NCBI RefSeq assembly: GCF_001590605.1 | Contig: NZ_CP014504.1 | Location: forward strand, 1,860,001-1,924,000 | Length of the DNA: 64,000 nucleotides | Source of the DNA: Pedobacter cryoconitis | Lineage (GTDB): Bacteria; Bacteroidota; Bacteroidia; Sphingobacteriales; Sphingobacteriaceae | Direction: 5' to 3' | Part shown: positions 35,450-45,186 of the stretch, piece by piece | Numbering within the stretch: the first letter of the stretch is position 1 | Layout: each line of letters starts with the position of its first letter | Program-made: the position numbers and the translations under genes | The notes under the pieces: generated by a model | What the model saw: the letters and a program-made list of their open reading frames with translations, nothing else | What the model was told of the DNA's origin: nothing | Database searches by the model: none

Positions 35450-36956
35450 AACAGCTCAGCAAACACCAAGAATAGCAGTTATAGGTGCCGGATTTGCAGG
35501 TATCAGTGCTGCAGCTTATCTTGCCAAGAACGGTTATAAGGTTGATGTATATGAAAAAAACAGTTCCGTTGGTGGCAGAGCGCGGCAATTAGAGACTGAA
35601 AACGGATACGTTTTTGATATGGGGCCAAGCTGGTATTGGATGCCAGATGTCTTTGAGAAATTCTTTAATGATTTTGGTCATCAAGCCAAAGACTTTTATG
35701 AACTGGAACTTTTAGACCCTGGTTTCTCCGTTGTTTATGGTCAAAATGATGTTCTCGATATTCCAGCAGATTTTAACGCACTCTGTGAAACTTTTGAAGC
35801 TATTGAACCTGGAAGTGCCATAAAACTTCAGCAATTTTTAGAAGAAGCCGCTTATAAATATAAAACCGGAATTGAAAAGCTAGTTTATAAACCAGGCCTC
35901 TCTTTGATGGAATTCGCAGATATGGATCTCATTAAAGGTGTCTTTAAACTACAAGTATTTACCTCTTTCAGCAGCCACGTAAAAAAATATTTTAAGCATC
36001 CGAAACTCATCGCACTGATGGAATTTCCGGTTTTATTTTTGGGTGCAACCCCTGAAGATACTCCTGCATTATATAGTTTAATGAATTATGCAGGCCTGAA
36101 ATTGGGTACATGGTACCCTAAAGGTGGATTTGGAAAAGTAATTGAGGCGATGAAAACCGTCGCAGAAAAGAATGGTGTAAAATTCCATTTAAACGAACCT
36201 GTTTCTGCCTTAGAAATCGAAGGGAAAGAAATCAAAGCACTGAGCTCTTCCAAACAAACAAAGGCGTATGACGGATACATTGCTGCCGCTGATTATCATC
36301 ATGTAGAAGAAAAACTACTTGGCGAAAATTATAGAAATTACCAGGAGAAATATTGGGATAAACGTGTTCTTGCTCCTTCTTGCCTTATTTTTTATTTAGG
36401 CGTAACCAGAAAAACAGAACGCTTAGGTCATCATACGTTATTTTTTGATGAAGATCTGAAACAGCATGCTATTGAAATTTATAAAGAACCACAATGGCCG
36501 TCTAAACCTTTATTTTATGTTTGCTGCCCATCCAGAACCGATACCACTGTAGCGCCGGATGGACATGAAAACTTATTCGTATTGATGCCATTGGCGACCA
36601 ATATGGAAGATACCGAGGCACAAAGGGAGAAATATTTCGAGCTTATTATGAATCGCCTGGAAACTTATACCGGCGTTGAAATCCGCAAACATCTGAATTA
36701 CAAAAACAGTTACTGTGTAGCAGACTTTAAGCTGGATTACAACTCTTATAAGGGCAATGCCTATGGTTTAGCCAATACATTAATGCAAACCGCCAACCTG
36801 AAGCCTTCTTTAAAAAACAAAAAGGTCAAAAATCTGTTCTATGCAGGCCAGCTTACTGTTCCTGGCCCAGGCGTTCCTCCATCTATTATTTCAGGCCATG
36901 TAGCTGCCAGTCAACTGATAAAATACTTTAATAAAAACTATGAAAGAGATATTTGA
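35439..36956 (+). CDS. crtI: Phytoene desaturase
   Basis: About 505 residues from ATG 35439. The frame also opens at 35406, but those 11 residues precede the conserved part and lie inside carH. FAD-binding motif: AVIGAGFAGISAAAYLAKNG and then E-K-x5-GGRA. The C-terminal carotenoid-desaturase signature YAGQLTVPGPGVPPSIISG is intact. It converts phytoene to lycopene by successive dehydrogenations, with FAD, at the membrane. The start lies 11 bp inside carH and the end overlaps crtB by 17 bp. Confidence 0.95.
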   Translation: MRTKTAQQTPRIAVIGAGFAGISAAAYLAKNGYKVDVYEKNSSVGGRARQLETENGYVFDMGPSWYWMPDVFEKFFNDFGHQAKDFYELELLDPGFSVVYGQNDVLDIPADFNALCETFEAIEPGSAIKLQQFLEEAAYKYKTGIEKLVYKPGLSLMEFADMDLIKGVFKLQVFTSFSSHVKKYFKHPKLIALMEFPVLFLGATPEDTPALYSLMNYAGLKLGTWYPKGGFGKVIEAMKTVAEKNGVKFHLNEPVSALEIEGKEIKALSSSKQTKAYDGYIAAADYHHVEEKLLGENYRNYQEKYWDKRVLAPSCLIFYLGVTRKTERLGHHTLFFDEDLKQHAIEIYKEPQWPSKPLFYVCCPSRTDTTVAPDGHENLFVLMPLATNMEDTEAQREKYFELIMNRLETYTGVEIRKHLNYKNSYCVADFKLDYNSYKGNAYGLANTLMQTANLKPSLKNKKVKNLFYAGQLTVPGPGVPPSIISGHVAASQLIKYFNKNYERDI

Positions 36957-37776
36957 TCGGTTATCTGCAGAGTGCAGTAAGATCACAACCAAGCGTTACA
37001 GTACGAGTTTCTCCCTGGGTATCTATTTTTTAGGGAAGAAATTACGTAATCCAATTTATTCGATTTACGGATTCGTACGCCTTGCAGACGAAATTGTAGA
37101 TAGTTTCCATGACTTTGATAAGCACTTTCTGCTTGCAAAATTCAGACAGGACTGCTATGAAGCTATTGAACATAAAATCAGTCTGAACCCGATATTAAAT
37201 TCTTTTCAGCAAGTGGTTAATGAGTATGCAATTGATAAAGAGCTGATTGAGCTGTTTTTAAAGAGCATGGCCATGGATCTTGATAAAAAGCAATATTCCC
37301 CTGAAATGTATAATCAGTACATTTTAGGGTCAGCAGAGGTAGTTGGATTGATGTGCCTTAATGTTTTTACAGAAGGGGATAAAGTACAATATGAAAGACT
37401 AAAAGATTCAGCGATGAAATTAGGATCAGCATTTCAGAAAGTTAACTTTCTCAGGGATATCAATGCAGATTATTTCAACCTGAGCCGCACTTATTTTCCA
37501 AATATTGATCTTACTATATTCTCAAATCATGAAAAACAAATTATTGAAAAGGAAATAGAAGAAGAATTTAAGCAAGCGCTCGCTGGGATTAAACAATTAC
37601 CTGCTTCCTCTAAAAATGGTGTTTATCTTGCCTATATCTATTATAAAGAACTATTTAATAAGATAAAAGGTACAACAGCAGAAAAAGTAATGTCCAAAAG
37701 AATCCGGATTTCCAACAGCCATAAATTTGGCCTGATGTGTGATTCAATCATTCGTTACAAAATGAATGCGATATGA
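36940..37776 (+). CDS. crtB: Phytoene synthase
   Basis: 278 residues. Both Asp-rich motifs that bind the diphosphate-magnesium are present: D50-EIV-D54 and D173-INA-D177. The surrounding YGFVRLADEIVD and QKVNFLRDI patterns are typical of trans-isoprenyl head-to-head synthases. It condenses two geranylgeranyl diphosphates to phytoene. It overlaps crtI by 17 bp and the next gene by 4 bp (ATGA). No geranylgeranyl diphosphate synthase gene is in the window. Confidence 0.95.
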   Translation: MKEIFDRLSAECSKITTKRYSTSFSLGIYFLGKKLRNPIYSIYGFVRLADEIVDSFHDFDKHFLLAKFRQDCYEAIEHKISLNPILNSFQQVVNEYAIDKELIELFLKSMAMDLDKKQYSPEMYNQYILGSAEVVGLMCLNVFTEGDKVQYERLKDSAMKLGSAFQKVNFLRDINADYFNLSRTYFPNIDLTIFSNHEKQIIEKEIEEEFKQALAGIKQLPASSKNGVYLAYIYYKELFNKIKGTTAEKVMSKRIRISNSHKFGLMCDSIIRYKMNAI

Positions 37777-38267
37777 AAACGCTGACCCTTTTTATACTTT
37801 TTATGTATGGGAGTCATTCCTATCCGGAAATTACAGAATTGCGCACTTTATATTATGAATCAGCAAATGATAAAGCAGCAGCAGGTAAACTTCTTGATTT
37901 ACTTTCCAATGTGGATGATCAATCCAGTCAACTTTTGATTTGCTATAAAGGAGTTGCCGAAATGATGCAGGCTAAATATACGATGAGCCCTATTTCAAAA
38001 TTCAGGAGATTTAAGAAAGGCAAAGAATACATTGAAAGTGCAGTTGCTATTGACCCGGAAAACTTGGAAATCAGGTTTTTAAGATTTACAATTCAGACAA
38101 ACCTTCCCTCTTTTCTTGGCTACAACGACCATATCATAGCAGATAAAACGATATTAATAAAAAATTTGGATCAGATACATGACAAGCCATTCAAACAATT
38201 GGTAATTAACTATTTGTTTGCCTCTAAAAACATGACTGAAAAAGAACGTAATAGCATAAAAAAATGA
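37773..38267 (+). CDS. Unknown helical, TPR-like protein of the carotenoid operon
   Basis: 164 residues. A short N-terminal hydrophobic stretch (LTLFILFMYG) may be a weak signal. The rest is helical, with ESAVAIDPENLEIRFLRF resembling a TPR repeat helix pair. It is joined by ATGA overlaps to crtB upstream and idi downstream, so it is cotranslated with the pathway. It might organise the enzymes or affect membrane delivery of carotenoid, but no motif proves it. Confidence 0.75.
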   Translation: MKTLTLFILFMYGSHSYPEITELRTLYYESANDKAAAGKLLDLLSNVDDQSSQLLICYKGVAEMMQAKYTMSPISKFRRFKKGKEYIESAVAIDPENLEIRFLRFTIQTNLPSFLGYNDHIIADKTILIKNLDQIHDKPFKQLVINYLFASKNMTEKERNSIKK

Positions 38268-38791
38268 AAGATCACGTAATACTTGTGGATCAGATTGATC
38301 AGGAGACAGGATTGATGGAGAAAATGGAAGCACACCAGCGAGGGAAACTTCATCGTGCATTTTCGGTATTTATTTTCAATCAGAAGGGTGAATTCCTATT
38401 GCAACAAAGAGCACTAGAGAAATACCATTCAGGCGGTCAATGGAGCAATACTTGCTGTAGCCACCCCTATCCTGGCGAGGATACAGCGACTGGAGCTAAA
38501 AGAAGGTTGCAAGAGGAAATGGGTATGGACTGTGAGTTGGAATTTGGATTTAGTTTTATCTATTACGCTGAGCTGAAGGATGGTCTTTCAGAAAATGAGT
38601 TTGATCATGTTTATTTTGGCATCAGCAACACAATTCCTGTACCCAATCCAGATGAAGTAGCCGCTTTCAAATACGTAACTTTAGAAACGCTGGAAACGCA
38701 GTTAAAAACAAACCCGGAGCATTATACAATATGGTTAAAGATTTGCTTTGACCGCGTCAAAAGTCATTATAATCAACTGTTCAACTTATGA
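38264..38791 (+). CDS. idi: Isopentenyl-diphosphate delta-isomerase, type 1
   Basis: 175 residues, full length for type I. The Nudix-like fold has HRAFSVFIFN and the active-site Cys in WSNTCCSHP. The Nudix box variant is in GAKRRLQEEMGM, and the second active-site acidic region is SENEFDHVYFG. It interconverts IPP and DMAPP in the cytoplasm and boosts precursor supply for carotenoids. It overlaps its neighbours by 4 bp on each side. Confidence 0.95.
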   Translation: MKDHVILVDQIDQETGLMEKMEAHQRGKLHRAFSVFIFNQKGEFLLQQRALEKYHSGGQWSNTCCSHPYPGEDTATGAKRRLQEEMGMDCELEFGFSFIYYAELKDGLSENEFDHVYFGISNTIPVPNPDEVAAFKYVTLETLETQLKTNPEHYTIWLKICFDRVKSHYNQLFNL

Positions 38792-39261
38792 GTAACTGGA
38801 TAATTAACACCTTAATTGTAGCGGCAACTTTCATTGGTATGGAAGGAGTCGCATGGTTCACGCACAAATATGTGATGCACGGCTTATTCTGGAACTTACA
38901 CCGTGACCATCACCATAAAGATCATGAAGGCTTTTTAGAAAGAAATGACTTTTTCTTTCTTATTTTCGCTATTCCAGGGATTATTTGCCTGGGCCTAGGA
39001 TCTTTTTACGGGAATACAATTGCGCTTTATATAGGCATAGGAATTACTTTATATGGTGCTGCATACTTTTTTATCCATGATATTTTTATCCATCAGCGGT
39101 TTAAAATATTCAGGAAATCAGACCACTGGTATTTTAAAGCAATCAGAAGGGCCCACAAGATGCACCATAAACATATCAATAAAGAACATGGAGAATGTTT
39201 CGGAATGTTATGGGTACCATTTAAATACTTCTTTGAAAACAATAAAAAAACTGAAGCATGA
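38788..39261 (+). CDS. crtZ: Beta-carotene hydroxylase (fatty-acid hydroxylase superfamily)
   Basis: 157 residues. The four His clusters of CrtZ-type di-iron hydroxylases are present: HKYVMHG, HRDHHHKDH, HDIFIHQR and HKMHHKH. Membrane helices lie in between (about 6-24, 50-90). It hydroxylates the ionone rings of beta-carotene to give zeaxanthin. It shares 4-bp overlaps with idi and the cyclase gene. Sterol desaturase-like proteins are the alternative, but position and length favour CrtZ. Confidence 0.93.
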   Translation: MSNWIINTLIVAATFIGMEGVAWFTHKYVMHGLFWNLHRDHHHKDHEGFLERNDFFFLIFAIPGIICLGLGSFYGNTIALYIGIGITLYGAAYFFIHDIFIHQRFKIFRKSDHWYFKAIRRAHKMHHKHINKEHGECFGMLWVPFKYFFENNKKTEA

Positions 39262-39953
39262 AATACGCGTATCTCCTGATTGATTTTTTCACGATCAGTG
39301 TCCCTTTCATTTATTCTTTCCATCCAAAATTAAATTTCTACAAGACCTGGAAAGCCTTTTTTCCTGCAGTATTTTTAACCGGAATGATGTTCTTAATCTG
39401 GGATGTATATTTTACCAGCCTGGGTGTGTGGGGGTTTAATCCTGATTATCTGATTGGTTTAAAAGTAGGCAACATGCCTATAGAAGAAATTCTATTCTTC
39501 TTTTGCATTCCCTATGCCTGTGTATTTACTTTTCATTGCCTGGATCTTTTCATTAAAAAACCGATCCCGCTACGCATTGAAAAAATCCTGACACCCTTAC
39601 TCATCCTGATTTGTGTCCTGATGTCAATTTTATACCGCAATCATATTTATCCTGCAGCTACATTTTTATTATTAGCCGCTGTGCTTACATTGAGCAGGTA
39701 TATTTTAAAAATTGGCTGGCTGCCAAAGTTTTACATCATTTATACGGTATTGCTATTTCCCTTTTTAATCGTCAACGGTTTACTGACAGGAACCGGATTG
39801 GATGCACCAATAGTTTGGTATGATAATAACCAGATTATTGGCTTCAGAATATTAAGCATCCCCATAGAAGATGTGTTTTATGGGATGGCACTCATATTAG
39901 TCAACTTGTTAATTTATAAGCACCTGCTTAGTCGCCGTTCTGCCGCTCAATAG
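39258..39953 (+). CDS. Lycopene cyclase (fused CrtYc-CrtYd type)
   Basis: 231 residues, polytopic, about seven helices. Two repeats each carry the lycopene cyclase domain motif: PIEEILFFFCIPYA (near 76) and PIEDVFYGMALILVN (near 206). This is the fused form of the heterodimeric cyclase of actinobacteria, common in Bacteroidota. It cyclises lycopene ends to make beta-carotene. It is the last gene of the operon; the repeat region starting near 40002 follows within 50 bp. Confidence 0.93.
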   Translation: MKYAYLLIDFFTISVPFIYSFHPKLNFYKTWKAFFPAVFLTGMMFLIWDVYFTSLGVWGFNPDYLIGLKVGNMPIEEILFFFCIPYACVFTFHCLDLFIKKPIPLRIEKILTPLLILICVLMSILYRNHIYPAATFLLLAAVLTLSRYILKIGWLPKFYIIYTVLLFPFLIVNGLLTGTGLDAPIVWYDNNQIIGFRILSIPIEDVFYGMALILVNLLIYKHLLSRRSAAQ

Positions 39954-40001
39954 CTTACTTGATTCTTATCAAAAAACAGGTAAACTGCCTATATACTAGC
40001 T

Positions 40002-40143
40002 GGGTTGTGGCTAGGTACTGGTATACATTGAAGTAGCATTGAAGTAGGGTTGAACTAGCATTGAAGTAGCCTGGGCTACTTGCACGGTTCTTCAATGCTA
40101 GTTCAACCCTACTTCAATGTGTACCACAACCCCTACAGTACCT
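40002..40143. repeat. Complex palindromic repeat after the carotenoid operon
   Basis: A 30-bp perfect inverted repeat (40037-40066 with 40090-40119) encloses a smaller one (40065-40071 with 40074-40080). Three direct copies of CATTGAAGTAG lie on the left side (40026, 40037, 40059). Two outer pairs cross each other: GGGTTGTGG (40002) with CCACAACCC (40124), and AGGTACTG (40013) with CAGTACCT (40136). It may serve as a terminator, a REP-like element or a mobile miniature repeat. Confidence 0.75.
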
Positions 40144-40266
40144 GGCCAAATCCCCTCGCATTCTTATACTGAAATTACTTGATGTCATGTTTTAACTAAG
40201 CTGGCAAAAACCGAAAAATTACTGAAACAATTTATTGTTTTGTGAGTCTTATCCTAAACCCAGAAC
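40144..40266. other. Intergenic remainder before the serine hydrolase
   Basis: Together with the repeat above this forms a 313-bp gene-free stretch. No clear -7 consensus precedes the hydrolase start. Confidence 0.4.
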
Positions 40267-41671
40267 ATGAGCACTTTCAAAAAATCTGCAATCAATTTAT
40301 TCGCGATTACCATCCTGCTCGTATCGACGCAGAAAACCAATGCACAAACCACTAAATCTGCTCAACTGGATTCCCTGGTTCATCAGGCAAACCATCTCGG
40401 CCTGTTTAATGGTAATATCCTGATTGCAGAAAATAATAAAGTGATTTACAAAAACGCTGTTGGCTTTGCAGATGCAGCAGGAAAAATCAAGTTAACTGAA
40501 CAGTACCGGTTTCATATCGGCTCTATCGCCAAAGAATTTAATGCAGTTGGAATCATGATCCTAAAAGAACAGGGAAATTTAAGCCTGGAAGATCCTGTTT
40601 CGAAATACCTGCCTGAACTGCCAGCATGGGCTTCAAAAATTCATATCATCAATTTATTGCAATACACAAGCGGCATCCCGGATGTAAAATGGAAGTCCGT
40701 TAAAAGTAACGCAGATAATATGGAAGACCTGAAGAAAACAACACGGCTTGACTTTGAACCTGGTACCCAGTATGCGTATAACAACAACAATGTTTTTCTG
40801 CAAAGAAGGATCATTGAAAAAATTACCGGTTTATCATTTACAGCCTTTACCGAAAAATACATATTAAAACCTTGCAGGATGAAGACAGCGATTGTAGATC
40901 CGGTAGCTACTGATAAATTTATTGCCAGAGCCTACAACAACGATCATGCAGAAGATGAGCTCACCTATCCAATTAATGGTTGGGTCGCAGTTACGCTAGT
41001 AAGATTTTTATAAATGGGCCAATGCAATTACAAATTTTAAACTGATCAGTCCAGCTTCCACCAAACAAATTCTGGAACCTGCCGGTCCTAATCAGCAAGC
41101 TGGTTTAGGTGGTGGTATGCTGGAAGCTAACCGGGTCATCACCCACAAACACGACGGTACTGCAAGAAATTACCAGGCCCTGCTGGTAAGCACTGTTTCA
41201 AAAGGCAGAACCGTGATTCTGATGACAAACAATCAGCAGAACAATTTATACACCTTCAACGTCTCTATTCAGGCAATTCTGGACGAAAAACCCTATACTC
41301 AAATTAAAAAATCAGTATTGGGCACCTTTGGTAAACAAATAGATCAGCTGAATGGTACAGAGGTTATTACGTTCTATGAAAAGATGAAGAAAGAACATAA
41401 TGATGAATATAGTTTTGATGCAGAAGCGACACTGAATGAAATCGGCTATAATTTTTTACGCCAAAAAAAATTCACGGATGCCATTTTGATCTTTGAACAC
41501 AATACAAAGCTTTTCCCTGAGTCAGGTAATGTATTTGATAGTTTAGGAGAAGCTTACTATAAACAAGGGGATAAAAGCAAAGCCTTATTGAATTATAAAA
41601 AATCAATTGTATTAAATCCTGAAAATGGAGATGCAAAAAAGATTATTGCAGAACTCAGCTCCAAATTTTAA
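40267..41671 (+). pseudogene. Frameshifted serine hydrolase (beta-lactamase/PBP-like)
   Basis: The first frame (40267-41013) encodes a signal peptide, the SxxK motif GSIAK (Ser86, Lys89) and a YxN-type YAYNNNN. It then stops after GWVAVT. The continuation, DFYKWANAITNFKLISP through GGGMLE and the HKHDGT box, is in the next frame to 41671 and ends in a TPR-like C-terminus. Seven bases instead of six lie between codons ACG and GAT near 40997-41003, so a single-base insertion breaks the gene. A sequencing error is the main alternative, since all catalytic motifs are otherwise preserved. Confidence 0.85.
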
Positions 41672-41871
41672 CTTGAGTTAAAATTCATCCTTCTTTTCGC
41701 ACTATTACATCATATCACTTCTTACTTAGGCATTTAAACTCTTTCGCTGAATAGAATCAGAAAGATAATAATGCTTAAGTAAAATTGCAAAATCCTTTTA
41801 AACTACAAATTATTTGATTTCGATGTAACTTATTGCCCTTCATGGTATCTTATTTACAAATAATAACAACC

Positions 41872-44301
41872 ATGAAACCACTTTTACTAACCACTCTCCT
41901 ATTCTTATTTTATTTTATTCCCAATACCTTACACGCACAGCAAACTGTTAAAATTAACGGTACTGTAATAGATGGTAAACAAACATTACCTGCTGCAACA
42001 GTTTTACTGTATACAGCTAAAGATTCTGCCCTGGTAACTACTGCCATGACTGACCAGGATGGAAAATTCAATTTCACAGCAGCTCCAAGCAAATATTATA
42101 TCGTATCCTCATCCATAGGTTATAACAAAGTTAAGACTGCCCCTTTCCAATTGACCGGCCCCGCAGCTTTGCAGATCCCTGCAATTACATTAAAAGAGAA
42201 TTCAAAAAACCTGAACGAAGTTAGCATTACAGCAGCTAAACCGGTTTTAGAACGCAAAGCAGACAAATTGATCTTTAATGTAGACGCGACACCATCAGCA
42301 GCCGGCTTAACAGCGCTCGAAGTTTTAAAAAAAGCGCCGGGAGTAAATGTAGATTATAATGAGAACATTTCTCTTTCTGGAAAAAGCAATGTTTTGGTTA
42401 CGATCGATGGTAAACAAACCTACCTGAGTTCGACGGAAGTCGTTAACCTGCTGAAATCAATGCAGAGCAATCAGATAGAAAGCATTGAAATTATCAATAA
42501 TCCAGGTTCCAGATACGATGCCAACAGTACCGGAGGAATTATCAATATCAAAACCAAGAAAAGCAATACAGAAGGCTTCAACGGAAGTGTGGCATTAGGT
42601 GCCGGATTCAACAAATACCTGCTTCCTAATGGCTCTATAAACCTGAATTATCGTAAAAAAGACTTCAATGTTTTCGGTTCTTATGGCTATAACAGAAATA
42701 AGTCTCTTCAAACGCTCAAAATTGATCGTATAACACCTGGTACAAATCCATTGTCTTTTAGTCAGCGGAACAAAGACACCTCTGTTTATTCATCCCAAAA
42801 CTTTAAAATCGGGACTGACTTCTTTTTATCCCCGAAACACACGATTGGATTTTTGGTTAAGGGAAATATTAGTGATTATAATCAGCAAAGTTTAAGTATG
42901 GTGAATATCGGCAAATCATTTGCGGCAACAGATTCAGTTTTAAAAACGCCTAGTTATAATTCATCCAACCGCAAAAATTTCTCTTATAATATCAACTATA
43001 AAGGAGTATTGGATACTGCAGGACAGGAAATAACTGTAGATGCAGATTATTCAACTTTTGATGGAACTAACAATGCGAACTACACTAACCGCTTTTATCT
43101 GCCAAATGGAACTTTCTTTAAAGATGGTCAGATTTATAGAAATTTTGCACCTTCTAACATTGACATCAAAGCTATAAAAGCAGATTATACTTTACCCATC
43201 AATAAAATGTTCAAGTTGGAAGCTGGTACTAAAATTGCCAGTGTAAAGAGTGACAACAATTATATTTATGAGAATGACATTAAAGGAAACTGGGTTTTTG
43301 ATAATACCAAAAGTAACAGGTTCTTATATGACGAGAAGGTAAGTGCCGCTTATGCGACTTTATATGTTACACTTGGAAAAACATCTTTATCTGGAGGATT
43401 ACGTGCTGAAAACACCAATTCTACAGGGAATTCTATCACTACAAACCAGTTAACAAATAGAAAATACACAGACCTGTTCCCCTCTTTGTCTTTAAGTCAG
43501 AATATTGATGCAGATAACACTTTAAATTTCTCTTACTCCAGAAAAATAAACAGACCAAATTATCAGAATTTAAATCCCTTTGTGTTTTTCCTGGATCAAT
43601 ATACTTATAACCAAGGTAATCCTAATTTAAAACCAGAATATTCGAATAACCTGGAAGCCAGTTACCTGTTCAAACAAAAATATAGCCTTGCTTTGAATTA
43701 CAGTCGTACTACAGATGTAATTACGCAGGTATTATTGCAAAATGAAGTTAGAAAATCAATGTATCAGACCATCTTGAATCTTGCTTCAGAAAGCGTAGTT
43801 TCATTGACATTCAATTTCCCGGTAACAGTTACTAAATGGTGGAATATGAACAATAATGTACTGGGGTATTTCAAACAGATTAAAGCACCTGACTTAAACG
43901 GTGCTGATCTGAATTCGAAACAATTCAGCGGTAATTTCTATGCACAAAATAATTTCACATTGAGCAAATTGTTTAGTGCTGATGCTGGATTAATGTTTAG
44001 CACACCACAAATTGAAGGTGCCTTTAAAGTGAAGAGTATGTACAATGCTGATGCTGGATTACGCTATAACTTTCCCAATAAAACAGGGAATCTGAAATTA
44101 GGGGTAAATGATATTTTCCATTCACAAAAGGCCAGGATATTCAGTACCCTGCCAGGCAATGTTTATAACCTGGAGCAATATGGCAATACCACAAGTGTAA
44201 GATTAACCTTTACTTACCGATTCGGGAAAATGACCGTAAAATCTGCAAGAAACAGATCAACTGGTCTTGATGACGAACAAAAAAGACTTGGTGGAAAATA
44301 A
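41872..44301 (+). CDS. Outer-membrane TonB-receptor-like protein (OMP_b-brl_3 type)
   Basis: About 809 residues from ATG 41872, which starts a good signal peptide ending TLHAQ; the frame is open from 41833. A CarboxypepD_reg-like domain (about 24-105) is followed by a plug region with VLITIDGKQTY-like and IESIEIINNPGSRYDANSTGGIINI motifs. A barrel with many N-x-S strands follows. This is the outer-membrane beta-barrel family that resembles TonB receptors without a classic plug. The ligand is unknown, with no partner genes alongside. Confidence 0.88.
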   Translation: MKPLLLTTLLFLFYFIPNTLHAQQTVKINGTVIDGKQTLPAATVLLYTAKDSALVTTAMTDQDGKFNFTAAPSKYYIVSSSIGYNKVKTAPFQLTGPAALQIPAITLKENSKNLNEVSITAAKPVLERKADKLIFNVDATPSAAGLTALEVLKKAPGVNVDYNENISLSGKSNVLVTIDGKQTYLSSTEVVNLLKSMQSNQIESIEIINNPGSRYDANSTGGIINIKTKKSNTEGFNGSVALGAGFNKYLLPNGSINLNYRKKDFNVFGSYGYNRNKSLQTLKIDRITPGTNPLSFSQRNKDTSVYSSQNFKIGTDFFLSPKHTIGFLVKGNISDYNQQSLSMVNIGKSFAATDSVLKTPSYNSSNRKNFSYNINYKGVLDTAGQEITVDADYSTFDGTNNANYTNRFYLPNGTFFKDGQIYRNFAPSNIDIKAIKADYTLPINKMFKLEAGTKIASVKSDNNYIYENDIKGNWVFDNTKSNRFLYDEKVSAAYATLYVTLGKTSLSGGLRAENTNSTGNSITTNQLTNRKYTDLFPSLSLSQNIDADNTLNFSYSRKINRPNYQNLNPFVFFLDQYTYNQGNPNLKPEYSNNLEASYLFKQKYSLALNYSRTTDVITQVLLQNEVRKSMYQTILNLASESVVSLTFNFPVTVTKWWNMNNNVLGYFKQIKAPDLNGADLNSKQFSGNFYAQNNFTLSKLFSADAGLMFSTPQIEGAFKVKSMYNADAGLRYNFPNKTGNLKLGVNDIFHSQKARIFSTLPGNVYNLEQYGNTTSVRLTFTYRFGKMTVKSARNRSTGLDDEQKRLGGK

Positions 44302-44323
44302 GCAGAATTTTCAGGAATATAGA

Positions 44324-44371
44324 AATCTTCTGTTATGGAATCGCCTCACGCTAATTCCATAACAGAAGATT
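44324..44371. terminator. Bidirectional hairpin terminator
   Basis: Perfect 18-bp inverted repeat (44324-44341 with 44354-44371), 12-nt loop, between two convergent genes ending at 44301 and 44379. Confidence 0.8.
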
Positions 44372-44378
44372 GAAATTA

Positions 44379-45086
44379 TCAGGTAGTGGATTTCACAGCA
44401 TCTAAAACTGTTCCGATATTTTTGTGTGAACTTGCAGGAAATTCCGAAATCAATTTATTACTCTTGAAATTTCTAAAGTTGTATTTCTTTTCTTCCGCGT
44501 TAAATGCAGCATCATGATGATCCAGCGCAGCTGCATCTTCTGCACTAAATCCCTTTTTAACTTCTTTATGCCCCTTTACGACTAAAGTATCTCCTTCAAT
44601 TCTAACTACTTTCATTAAAGTAACCTGCGGTTCTGTCATCTCTGGTGAAGGCATTAAAAATACTCTAAGTACATCACCCGGGGCTACAGCGACAAGTGAG
44701 GCAGCTCTGGCTTCACTGGCAACAGCAGCTTTTTCAGCTCTGTTCTTATTCAGGATTGGTCCAATCACTGCCAGCCCGATAAAAACCCCTGCAATAATAA
44801 AGATATTCTGGAAAAGTCCCCAGGCAAATGGAGTTTCTGCTTTTAAATTCTGAGCTTCTGCTTTTAATTCTTCTGACCATTCCTTTTTCGGAATTTCAAC
44901 ATTTTGATTAAGATCAATTGCTCTGACCTGCTGTCCTCCTAATGGGCCAAGCGGGCCGAAAATTGACATGTATTGCTGGTATACATCCAGCTGAACATCG
45001 CTTTTACTCCTTGTTAACGAATCAGTTTCTATTAAAACTGTCCTGGAATTGAGCGTTTTTTCCTTAATATCGTAGATTATAAACAT
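44379..45086 (-). CDS. Single-pass membrane protein of unknown function
   Basis: 235 residues. The N-terminal part (1-85) is polar with a GPLGPLGG turn. One membrane helix lies at about 89-111 (NIFIIAGVFIGLAVIGPIL). A C-terminal domain follows, with an Ala-rich helix and a small beta segment APGDVLRVFLMP...VVRIEGDTLVV. No family is recognised. It is convergent with the receptor gene and stands alone. Confidence 0.65.
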   Translation of the reverse strand: MFIIYDIKEKTLNSRTVLIETDSLTRSKSDVQLDVYQQYMSIFGPLGPLGGQQVRAIDLNQNVEIPKKEWSEELKAEAQNLKAETPFAWGLFQNIFIIAGVFIGLAVIGPILNKNRAEKAAVASEARAASLVAVAPGDVLRVFLMPSPEMTEPQVTLMKVVRIEGDTLVVKGHKEVKKGFSAEDAAALDHHDAAFNAEEKKYNFRNFKSNKLISEFPASSHKNIGTVLDAVKSTT

Positions 45087-45186
45087 ATCTTGCGCTTAAA
45101 CAAATATAGTGCCACTTAATTTTTTAAATAATTACGATGATCACGTTTGTAAAGGGTCAGCATGCAGGAAGCAGTAGGTTAATATA

